Shown here: positions 1 through 4,786 of the stretch, piece by piece
Layout: the number at the start of each line of letters is the position of its first letter
Position numbering within the stretch: the stretch's first letter is position 1
NCBI GenBank assembly: GCA_015233265.1
Contig: JADFXZ010000163.1
Span: 1 to 5,073 of the forward strand
DNA length: 5,073 bases
Direction of reading: 5' to 3'
DNA from: Nitrospirota bacterium
GTDB lineage: Bacteria > Nitrospirota > Thermodesulfovibrionia > Thermodesulfovibrionales > Magnetobacteriaceae
Program-made: the position numbers and the translations under genes
The notes under the pieces: generated by a model
What the model saw: only the letters and a program-made list of their open reading frames with translations
Told to the model about the DNA's origin: nothing
The model's database searches: none

Positions 1-1
1 A

Positions 2-259
2 AGAGATTTATCTGAGACACTCTTTAAACGCGGTATAAACGTAAACGCGGTCTCTGGCGGCCTTGTTAAGACTGACTCATTTAAGGTGCTTCGTCAATTT
101 CTCGACGTCGTGCAGCGAATCCCTGATGAGATGTTCGTCATGCCACAGGAGATTGCCGATGTGGTGCTGTTTCTGTGCAGCCCCGCAAGCCGCGGCATCA
201 GAGGGCAGACCATCATAGTTGACCGTGGACTTAGTAACGCCCTTCATCGAAACGCTTAA
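2..259 (+). CDS. C-terminal part of an SDR-family reductase, FabL-like enoyl-ACP reductase
   Basis: This frame is open from the left edge to TAA at 257-259 and gives the last 85 residues of a short-chain dehydrogenase/reductase; the start, the NAD(P)-binding glycine motif and the catalytic Tyr/Lys lie outside the window. What is visible is the end of a Rossmann fold: INVNAVSGG (about residues 12-20), the usual beta6 strand and substrate loop of the family, then VKTD, an EIADVVLFLCSP helix, and IRGQTIIVDRG, the last beta strand. The INVNAVSGG plus IRGQTIIVD combination is closer to FabL-type enoyl-ACP reductases than to FabI or FabG, as I remember those families. The usual IVDGG is changed to IVDRG. 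A FabL-like enzyme would reduce enoyl-ACP with NADPH in the last step of each elongation round, which fits the carrier protein and ketosynthase directly downstream. A ketoreductase (FabG-like) or another SDR cannot be excluded from the C-terminus alone. Confidence 0.8.
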   Translation, partial: RDLSETLFKRGINVNAVSGGLVKTDSFKVLRQFLDVVQRIPDEMFVMPQEIADVVLFLCSPASRGIRGQTIIVDRGLSNALHRNA

Positions 260-277
260 GATCAATTAAGTACATAT

Positions 278-293
278 AAAGGAGAACATGTAA
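278..293 (+). promoter_or_regulatory. Shine-Dalgarno with a start-stop codon pair before the carrier-protein start
   Basis: AAAGGAG (278-284) is a strong ribosome binding site in the 34-base gap after the reductase. It is followed by ATG TAA ATG, all in one frame: ATG at 288, stop at 291, and the carrier-protein ATG at 294. The 294 start lies 9 bases from GGAG, a normal distance. The ATG at 288 is only 3 bases away and can give no product beyond fMet. I chose 294 as the start. The pair could act as a minimal upstream ORF, or may be chance. Confidence 0.65.
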
Positions 294-872
294 ATGAGAC
301 AAACGCTGATTAGCGACGACAGAGTAATCGAGGAATTGAAGAGGGCGGCGGCTGAGACCCTGTCAATAGATGTGGCGGTCATTAAGACAGACAGCTCGCT
401 TGTAAAAGACCTTGGTGCCGAATCCCTTGATTTCCTCGATATAAACTACAGGGTTGAGCAGACATTTAATATAAAAATGGCCCGCCACTTCATCATCGAA
501 CACATCGAGGAGATGTTTGGCGAAGGCACTGCCATAGACTCAGACGGAAGGCTCACTGAAAAGGCGATTAAACTGATGAGGATTCGCCTTGAAGCCGGGG
601 CCGAGGCCTCAGCCTTAGAGGCCCTTAAGCCAGGCATGGACATGGACGCCCTTCCGGCTATGATAACCATTCGCTCGATGGCTGGCAGCATTATGGATAT
701 ACTGGATACGCTGCCGCAAAGCTGCCAGGACTGCGGCAAATCCGCATGGAAGACTGACAATGAGACGCGCATCATCTGCGGGGCATGCGGGGCCGAGGCT
801 GCTTTTAATAACGGCGATGATTTGATTAAAGAATGGCTGCAAAAGACTCAGGACACGCACAAGATAGTATAA
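294..872 (+). CDS. Long acyl carrier protein with C-terminal zinc-ribbon-like module
   Basis: The 192-residue product starts with a recognisable acyl carrier protein domain (about residues 8-78). LVKDLGAESLDFLD holds the phosphopantetheine attachment serine, Ser44, at the start of helix II; the arm carries the growing acyl chain as a thioester. An ordinary ACP would stop near residue 80. Here a helical extension follows (about 83-140), starting SDGRLTEKAI and including ITIRSMAGSIMDIL, similar in outline to the extended carrier proteins I recall from Planctomycetes and Bacteroidetes. Then come Cys144-x2-Cys147 and Cys162-x2-Cys165 separated by 14 residues, a zinc-ribbon-like four-cysteine site, and a short helical tail. 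The gene sits between a FabL-like reductase and FabF and ends 4 bases before fabF, so it is probably the dedicated carrier for that pair. Translation is set by AAGGAG 9 bases upstream. The ACP domain is secure; metal binding by the cysteines is inferred. Confidence 0.9.
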   Translation: MRQTLISDDRVIEELKRAAAETLSIDVAVIKTDSSLVKDLGAESLDFLDINYRVEQTFNIKMARHFIIEHIEEMFGEGTAIDSDGRLTEKAIKLMRIRLEAGAEASALEALKPGMDMDALPAMITIRSMAGSIMDILDTLPQSCQDCGKSAWKTDNETRIICGACGAEAAFNNGDDLIKEWLQKTQDTHKIV

Positions 873-876
873 AAGT

Positions 877-2178
877 ATGCCGGCAAGGGTTGTCATAACG
901 GGCTTGGGCGCTGTTACCCCATTAGGGTCAAACGCGCAGGAGAGCTTTAACAGGGCCAGTAAGGGTGAATCCGGTAGCACTATGATAGAGTCGTTTGATA
1001 CCACAGGGATGCCCTGCCGCATCGGCGGTGAGATAAAGCGAGAACCGTCTTTAGATATAATTGGCCAGACCCTGCCCTCGCAAATCGACATCAGACGGCT
1101 TGAGAAGTATACCCCTCGCCCCGTTAAATTTATGATTGAGGCCACAGCAGAGGCGGTAACTCAGGCCGGCTTGCTCAGCATTCCCCCTCAGCGAATGGGT
1201 GTAGCCCTGGGTTATCACGGCGAAAACCCCCCTGTGGCCGATATGATGTTTATACACAGATTCTATGGACCAGGTAAGGCCCAGCCCTGGGACATGGATG
1301 GCCTGTCAAACGCAGGCGGCTATCCATATTTTAGTTTCTTCAGAAGGAAATCCGACGTGGCAGCTGCCCTTTTAGGCGGGATATTTAACTGCAAAGGGCC
1401 GAATATCTCTATAGCAAGCGCGTGTGCCGCAGGGGCGCAGGCCATTGGTGAGGCCGCTGGCATAATACGCGACGGTGCAGCGGACGTAATGATAGCTGGC
1501 GGCTGCGAATCGGCTCTGAATTTTATGGGATTCGTCGGCTTTGTCCTGATAAAGGCGATGTCTGAAAAGTATACCGCACCTGATAAGGCTTCGAGGCCGT
1601 TTGACAGGAAACGAAACGGCTTTGTGATGTCAGAAGGGGCGGGGGTGGTAATTCTCGAAGAGCTGGGGCACGCCAAAAGACGCGGTGCCACGATACTTGC
1701 CGAGTTCCTTGGCTATGGCTCAAGCGCCGATGCCTATCGCATCACTGACACGCACCCAAAAGGGGAGGGCGCGATTATCGCAATGCAGGCAGCCCTCGAA
1801 GACGCGTCATTGACCACCGGCGACATAGATTATATAAACGCACACGGCACGTCTACCGTTATGAACGACCAGACAGAGACAGAGGCGATAAAACAGGTAT
1901 TTAAAGAGCGGGCGGCCTCAATTGCCGTAAGCTCCAATAAATCCATGATAGGACATACTATAGCCGCAGCCGGTGCAATCGAGTGCGTCCTGAGCACACT
2001 GGGGATTAATGAATCCATCATCCTTCCTACGATTAACTACGAAAACCCTGACCCTAAGTGTAACCTTAACTACGTCCCTAATACAGCTCTTGAAAAGCCT
2101 CACAAGCGCGTGCTTTCAAACTCCTTCGGCTTCGGAGGCCAAAACGCTTGCCTTGCTATTGGAAAGTTTGAAGGATAG
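877..2178 (+). CDS. fabF: Beta-ketoacyl-ACP synthase II (FabF-type ketosynthase)
   Basis: This 433-residue thiolase-fold condensing enzyme elongates an acyl chain with malonyl-ACP by decarboxylative Claisen condensation in the cytoplasm. The full KAS II active site is present: Cys183 in ASACAAG (acyl nucleophile), His323 in NAHGTST, Lys355 and His360 in SSNKSMIGH. The C-terminal NSFGFGGQN gating loop is at about 415-423. The N-terminus (ARVVITGLGAVTPLG) is typical. The protein is about 20 residues longer than E. coli FabF (about 412), and residues 110-160 differ strongly: the GSGIGG segment near the acyl pocket is replaced by GYHGENPPVADM followed by a Trp/Tyr/Phe-rich stretch ending FSFFRRKSD. 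Altered chain length or substrate choice is therefore plausible. The ATG lies 4 bases after the carrier-protein stop and has no Shine-Dalgarno, so translation is probably coupled. The fabF symbol denotes the family; a specialised ketosynthase role is possible. Confidence 0.93.
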   Translation: MPARVVITGLGAVTPLGSNAQESFNRASKGESGSTMIESFDTTGMPCRIGGEIKREPSLDIIGQTLPSQIDIRRLEKYTPRPVKFMIEATAEAVTQAGLLSIPPQRMGVALGYHGENPPVADMMFIHRFYGPGKAQPWDMDGLSNAGGYPYFSFFRRKSDVAAALLGGIFNCKGPNISIASACAAGAQAIGEAAGIIRDGAADVMIAGGCESALNFMGFVGFVLIKAMSEKYTAPDKASRPFDRKRNGFVMSEGAGVVILEELGHAKRRGATILAEFLGYGSSADAYRITDTHPKGEGAIIAMQAALEDASLTTGDIDYINAHGTSTVMNDQTETEAIKQVFKERAASIAVSSNKSMIGHTIAAAGAIECVLSTLGINESIILPTINYENPDPKCNLNYVPNTALEKPHKRVLSNSFGFGGQNACLAIGKFEG

Positions 2179-2192
2179 ATTTCAAGAACTGT

Positions 2193-2207
2193 TCAACAAT
2201 GTGTTGA
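2193..2207. promoter_or_regulatory. Candidate operator: 6-bp inverted repeat overlapping the -35 box
   Basis: TCAACA (2193-2198), a 3-base spacer, then TGTTGA (2202-2207) form a perfect short inverted repeat. Its right arm overlaps TTGACA (2204-2209). A second small repeat, GAAC-T-GTTC (2186-2194), adjoins on the left. A repressor bound here would block RNA polymerase. The spacing does not fit the Gram-positive LexA box (GAAC-N4-GTTC), so the regulator is unknown. Repeats this short occur by chance. Confidence 0.35.
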
Positions 2208-2231
2208 CATACGCCGTCAATTAGTTATAAA
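2204..2231 (+). promoter_or_regulatory. Sigma70-type promoter for the DUF3553-ogt-SprT operon
   Basis: A perfect -35 box TTGACA (2204-2209) is followed after 16 bases by TATAAA (2226-2231), a 5/6 match to the -10 box. Initiation would fall near 2238, leaving about 49 bases of leader before the ATG at 2287. It lies in the 108-base gap after fabF, the only long gap on the + strand, so it separates the lipid genes from the repair genes. I see no hairpin with a T-run after fabF, so read-through from upstream is also possible. Confidence 0.75.
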
Positions 2232-2286
2232 TTCAGATATGTCCCTTGGCTGATTAGATAGGGAGCCGCAGAGAGAGCTGTATGCC

Positions 2287-2499
2287 ATGCGTTTGTATTT
2301 AAAGACCGGCGATAAGGTAATACACGTCAACTCAGTGGCGTGGGGAACGGGTGAGGTCGTCGAAGAAAGACACTCAGTCCTTGCCGGTGGGTTTTGTTTT
2401 GTTAGGATAAGTTTTGAAGACGGAGAGGATAGGTCGTTTATCAATGACCTTGACCATCAGTGCTGCTGCTATTACGCTGGCATTCGTGTGCTTTATTAA
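2287..2499 (+). CDS. Small DUF3553-like protein, first gene of the repair operon
   Basis: This 70-residue protein resembles, from memory, small DUF3553 proteins. The pattern is an opening LKTGDKVIHV, a turn WGTGEVVEE (about 19-27), a strand GGFCFVRISFEDG (34-46), RSFINDLD (49-56) and a cysteine-rich end CCCYYAGIR (59-67). Alternating hydrophobic residues with Gly turns suggest a small beta-barrel of the SH3/Tudor/KOW sort, of the kind found in CarD-like RNA-polymerase-binding proteins and at the C-terminus of UvrD/PcrA. Cys37 and Cys59-61 are four cysteines in 70 residues and might bind metal. The start is supported by purine-rich GAGAG about 9 bases upstream and by the promoter. It ends 14 bases before ogt and is probably cotranscribed with it. 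The function is unknown; a nucleic-acid or RNA-polymerase binding role is inference from fold and neighbours. Confidence 0.8.
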   Translation: MRLYLKTGDKVIHVNSVAWGTGEVVEERHSVLAGGFCFVRISFEDGEDRSFINDLDHQCCCYYAGIRVLY

Positions 2500-2500
2500 G

Positions 2501-2508
2501 AGAGGTGG
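2501..2508 (+). promoter_or_regulatory. Ribosome binding site that fixes the ogt start
   Basis: AGAGGTGG directly follows the stop of the preceding gene (TAA 2497-2499) and lies 5-6 bases before ATG 2514. The frame is open further upstream, to a non-ATG start near 2460. That extension would overlap the DUF3553-like gene and adds a leucine/cysteine-rich stretch not expected in the Ogt family. The 2514 start is therefore preferred. Confidence 0.8.
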
Positions 2509-2513
2509 CGGGC

Positions 2514-2981
2514 ATGACTCAATTGACTTTTTCTCCAGTAGATACACCAATTGGATGGGTCTATATTGTCACAGACGGGGCGGCGGTGGTTGAAATCACG
2601 TTTGAGATGCCCCCATATCCTCAGCTTTATGACGGGGGCAGGGCTGCCTCAGAGCTTCAGGAGTACATGATAGGGAAGAGATTTACCTTTGACGTGCCAA
2701 TAAAACCGGGCAGGCATTCCAAGTTTTACGCAGCCGTATATAAGGCGCTCAGAGAAATCCCCTACGGGGCAACACGTTCATACAAGGAATTAGCGGCAGC
2801 AGCGGCAAGCCCCAACGCGGCAAGGGCAGTGGGGCAGGCGATGGGCCGTAACCCCATCCCGATTATCCTGCCATGCCACAGGGTAATTGCCTCAGACGGC
2901 TCGCTGGGCGGCTACACCGGCGGAGTCACCATCAAAGAACAACTCCTTGCACTGGAGAGACGATATGCACACGACAGTTAA
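2514..2981 (+). CDS. ogt: Methylated-DNA--[protein]-cysteine S-methyltransferase
   Basis: This 155-residue suicide repair protein transfers an alkyl group from O6-alkylguanine (and O4-alkylthymine) in DNA to its own cysteine, restoring the base in one irreversible step. The signature LPCHRVIASDG places the acceptor at Cys121. Equivalents of other human AGT residues are visible: Tyr90 in RSYKELA (Tyr114), the Arg104 finger in AARAVGQAM (Arg128), Asn113 in RNPIPI (Asn137), and Glu148 in LLALE (Glu172). The N-terminal half (about 1-65) is the usual short, poorly conserved domain; there is no Ada-type zinc or AraC domain. Length is normal for Ogt. It lies 14 bases after the DUF3553-like gene and 15 bases before the SprT-like gene, in the same operon. 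The promoter at 2204-2231 suggests its expression is controlled separately from the lipid genes. Confidence 0.96.
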   Translation: MTQLTFSPVDTPIGWVYIVTDGAAVVEITFEMPPYPQLYDGGRAASELQEYMIGKRFTFDVPIKPGRHSKFYAAVYKALREIPYGATRSYKELAAAAASPNAARAVGQAMGRNPIPIILPCHRVIASDGSLGGYTGGVTIKEQLLALERRYAHDS

Positions 2982-2996
2982 ATCCCTCCGGATGAT

Positions 2997-3644
2997 ATGG
3001 ACGCTGATTCACTAAAGAGTATTATTGAGAAGGCCGCTAAACGGCACATCGACCTCACAATTACAGACAACTCATCCAGCATGATGTCTCTGAGGCATCG
3101 TGGGAATGGCAGCGTATCACTCCGCATTCATCGCATGTTTTTGGCTGCCCCCGCCGCGGTCATCGAAGAGATTACGGCATTTGTTAAGACCAGAAGTAAA
3201 AAGACCCCGCTGATAAGGGAGTTTATCAGGAATAATCATACTATATCTGAGACACGCCCTAAGAGGCGAACTGCCATCACCCATCAGGGGAAATTCCACA
3301 ACCTCAAACTCATCTACGACGCCCTCAACGAAGAGTACTTCGGAGGCAGTCTTAGCCTTGAGATCACATGGGGCAGGAGGCAGACAAAAACCGCTTGCAG
3401 AGGCAGACGCCTCGGCAGCTGCGACAGCGTAAATGGCCTGATAACTATACACCGGGCGCTGGATACGCCCGCCGTGCCACGATACCTCATCCAGTACGTC
3501 GTCTACCATGAAATGCTTCACGGCAGCCTCGGCGTAGAGCTGAAAAATGGACGGCGCTCTATTCACGGCAGGGATTTTAAACACAGAGAAAGGCTCTTTA
3601 AGGATTTCGACAGGGTAGTTCACTTCCTGAAGTTTACGTTTTAA
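2997..3644 (+). CDS. SprT-like zinc metalloprotease
   Basis: The 215-residue protein carries a gluzincin-type zinc site: His171-Glu-Met-Leu-His175 (YHEMLHG) with Glu172 as the catalytic base, and His190 in SIHGRDFKHRE as the likely third ligand, spaced as in SprT/Spartan-like and M48-like proteins (HG-x-x-F). Before it, LKLIYDALNEEYFGG (about 104-117) is the typical SprT helix and LEITWGRR the following strand. The N-terminal part with SLRIHRMFLAAP (41-52) and a Lys/Arg-rich linker (64-92) may contact DNA. It has no signal peptide, so it should be cytoplasmic. Relatives such as eukaryotic Spartan degrade proteins crosslinked to DNA; the bacterial SprT role is less clear. Adjacency to ogt supports a damage-response role, which is inference. 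No four-cysteine zinc ribbon of the classical SprT C-terminus is seen. ATG 2997 is the first start after the in-frame ogt stop and lacks a Shine-Dalgarno. Confidence 0.85.
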   Translation: MDADSLKSIIEKAAKRHIDLTITDNSSSMMSLRHRGNGSVSLRIHRMFLAAPAAVIEEITAFVKTRSKKTPLIREFIRNNHTISETRPKRRTAITHQGKFHNLKLIYDALNEEYFGGSLSLEITWGRRQTKTACRGRRLGSCDSVNGLITIHRALDTPAVPRYLIQYVVYHEMLHGSLGVELKNGRRSIHGRDFKHRERLFKDFDRVVHFLKFTF

Positions 3645-3666
3645 AAGGCCGTCGCTAATATCTGTC

Positions 3667-3682
3667 AAAACAAGCGGCGCTT
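3667..3682 (-). terminator. Weak hairpin between the convergent operons
   Basis: Read on the - strand, AAGC-GCC-GCTT (3682-3672) is a 4-bp stem that is followed by GTTTT (T-run at 3670-3667). It lies just past the methyltransferase stop, within the 43-base gap to the SprT-like gene. The stem is short and the T-run only four bases, so this is a poor terminator candidate. On the + strand the same hairpin is followed by a T-rich stretch ending in TTTT at 3694. Confidence 0.25.
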
Positions 3683-3687
3683 AGTGC

Positions 3688-4482
3688 TTATTTTGCGGCG
3701 CAGACGCAAAACGCTGGCCCCAGGGGGTGGCTCGTGTGGTCAAATCCGATTTGAAAACTCCTGTAGCCGAAGTGCTTTAGGGCGCCGATTATGTCCTGCC
3801 TGGTCATCCAATAGCTGTGCGGGGCGCTCCCTCCGCAAAACGATGCACTATCGAGGGCGCTCTGGTAGTAGTATTTGTACAGAATATGTGAAAACCCCAT
3901 GAATTCGCTCTCCACTGTGACGCCGCCGTCGAAATGCGCTAAAACCGTCTGGCTTGACTCAACAATCGCCTTGTCGTAATAGTGGCTCCAGAGCATCACT
4001 TTATCAGAGACCCTTGAGATCAGATATATTAATTCAGCGGGGTTTATCATATGATATAACACCCCGCTTGCCATACAAATGTCGAACGTCTCTGAGGTGT
4101 TCTTTAGATAGTCGATAAAGTTGCCAAGCATAAAGTGAGCGCTTTTCATATCGTATATCTCTTTGACAATGAGGCATTTGACAAACGAACGGGTATTCAT
4201 CTCAACGGCAAGTATAAACTGAGCGCCGCGTTTGTCCATCATATAGGTATGAGCGGCCTCGTATGGGCCAAGCTCAAGGATTTTCAAGCCCGTAAAGCTC
4301 CCGAACTGTTCCTCAGTCCAGGGGATGCGCGCATCGTTGAAGAGTTCGTTATCCCCTGATAGAATCCCCTGTCCGGGCAACTCAGACAGCCCAGGTAACT
4401 TAGATATCCACTGCCCCTTGAATATATCTACGGCTGTCTGAGCCGTAGGGGCGGCATCTATATACTCGTCAAGGATGTTCAT
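3688..4482 (-). CDS. Class I SAM-dependent methyltransferase
   Basis: The 264-residue protein has the Rossmann methyltransferase order. Motif I, LKILELGPYEAAHT (about 66-79), binds S-adenosylmethionine, with Glu in place of the second glycine of the usual GxGxG. The acidic end of beta2 is Glu94 in LAVEMN. Next come NTRSFVKCLIVKE (96-108), HFMLGNFIDYL (116-126), and FDICMASGVLYHM (133-145), which corresponds to motifs IV and V as in the CmoB/Methyltransf_11 and _23 families. The C-terminal third (about 165-264) is rich in Tyr, Phe and His (YKYYYQS) and probably forms a substrate cap. The substrate cannot be told from sequence; small molecule, sugar, lipid or tRNA base are all possible. No signal peptide is seen. 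It begins 15 bases after the ferredoxin gene on the same strand, so the two are probably cotranscribed. No Shine-Dalgarno precedes its ATG, suggesting coupled translation. Confidence 0.85.
   Translation of the reverse strand: MNILDEYIDAAPTAQTAVDIFKGQWISKLPGLSELPGQGILSGDNELFNDARIPWTEEQFGSFTGLKILELGPYEAAHTYMMDKRGAQFILAVEMNTRSFVKCLIVKEIYDMKSAHFMLGNFIDYLKNTSETFDICMASGVLYHMINPAELIYLISRVSDKVMLWSHYYDKAIVESSQTVLAHFDGGVTVESEFMGFSHILYKYYYQSALDSASFCGGSAPHSYWMTRQDIIGALKHFGYRSFQIGFDHTSHPLGPAFCVCAAK
3691..3711. repeat. 7-bp inverted repeat over the methyltransferase 3' end
   Basis: TTTTGCG (3691-3697) and CGCAAAA (3705-3711) pair perfectly around a 7-base loop. The repeat encodes the last codons of the methyltransferase and ends one base from its stop. 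Together with the hairpin at 3672-3682 it places two small hairpins between the converging genes. No T-run follows it in either direction, so RNA 3'-end protection is as likely as termination, and it may be neutral. Confidence 0.3.
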
Positions 4483-4497
4483 CAGTGGCTGTTGCGC

Positions 4498-4698
4498 CTA
4501 GCGGTGCGGCTGCCCGAAATGAATGGCGTGGACGGGGCAGTTTTCCTCAGCGGCCTCGCAGCACCCGGCATAGTCGCAGGCTTCGTGGTCTATGATCTGC
4601 GATTTGCCGCTTGCCTCCTCAACAAAAAAGACCGCCGGGCATATCTCCTCGCACCTGCCGCATCCTATACATGTATCTTCGTCAACTTCGACTCGCAT
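4498..4698 (-). CDS. Single-cluster [4Fe-4S] ferredoxin, Thermotoga type
   Basis: The 66-residue product MRVEVDEDTCIGCGRC... is a small soluble electron carrier. Cys10, Cys13 and Cys16 in CIGCGRC plus Cys54 in NCPVHAI are the expected ligands of one low-potential [4Fe-4S] cluster. Cys20 (ICP) corresponds to the cysteine that forms a disulfide with a mid-chain cysteine in Thermotoga maritima ferredoxin, as I remember it; here Cys41, Cys46 and Cys47 are possible partners. The acidic surface (many Asp/Glu) is typical. The ATG at 4698 was chosen because the protein then begins exactly as family members do; the frame extends upstream to TTG at 4737 but adds 13 residues foreign to the family. No Shine-Dalgarno precedes the ATG, and a promoter lies immediately upstream. 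The methyltransferase follows after 15 bases. The redox partner is not in view; the adjacent methyltransferase has no radical-SAM CxxxCxxC motif that would explain one. Confidence 0.93.
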   Translation of the reverse strand: MRVEVDEDTCIGCGRCEEICPAVFFVEEASGKSQIIDHEACDYAGCCEAAEENCPVHAIHFGQPHR

Positions 4699-4705
4699 AG
4701 TCAGT

Positions 4706-4714
4706 AGTATAACA
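4706..4714 (-). promoter_or_regulatory. Extended -10 promoter for the ferredoxin gene
   Basis: On the - strand TGTTATACT (4714-4706) is an extended -10 element: TG, one base, then TATACT (5/6 match). Only 7 bases (ACTGACT) separate it from the ferredoxin ATG, so transcription should start at about 4699, one base before the ATG. No good -35 lies at 16-18 bases; TTGCAC is 20 bases upstream, too far. The extended -10 makes a -35 less necessary. The resulting mRNA would be leaderless, in keeping with the missing Shine-Dalgarno. Confidence 0.55.
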
Positions 4715-4786
4715 TAAATACCTCGGCAATTGTGCAAGTCATGTTGACTAACCTCAATATTTATTTATCGCGTCAAGCAGCGATGC

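Noticed and set aside
615..1145. Open frame of 176 codons on the - strand across the carrier-protein/fabF junction
   Set aside because: It lies opposite two well-supported genes, has no Shine-Dalgarno or family resemblance, and reads like the antisense of conserved coding sequence.
2168..2187. TTGAA / TTCAA pair just around the fabF stop, considered as a terminator
   Set aside because: The stem is A/T-rich, 5 bp, and has no following T-run.
2186..2194. GAAC-T-GTTC considered as a LexA box
   Set aside because: The one-base spacer does not fit the four-base spacer of the GAAC-N4-GTTC site, and the CTGT-N8-ACAG form is also absent.
2009..2224. Short + strand frame overlapping the fabF end
   Set aside because: Its Leu/Thr/Ser-rich product is a frame-shifted reading of the conserved FabF C-terminus, and it runs over the promoter.
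3117..3668. Open frame of 183 codons on the - strand opposite the SprT-like gene
   Set aside because: The + strand frame carries a convincing HEMLH zinc site and SprT helix; the antisense protein is low-complexity (Ala/Ser-rich) and shows no motif.
3684..3902. Short + strand frame inside the methyltransferase region
   Set aside because: Arg/Ser-rich composition without a motif, overlapping the methyltransferase C-terminus on the other strand.
4767..4784. Inverted repeat ATCGC / GCGAT with an 8-base loop after the right-edge gene, considered as a terminator
   Set aside because: On the - strand it is followed by AAATAAATATT rather than a T-run, and the stem is only 5 bp.
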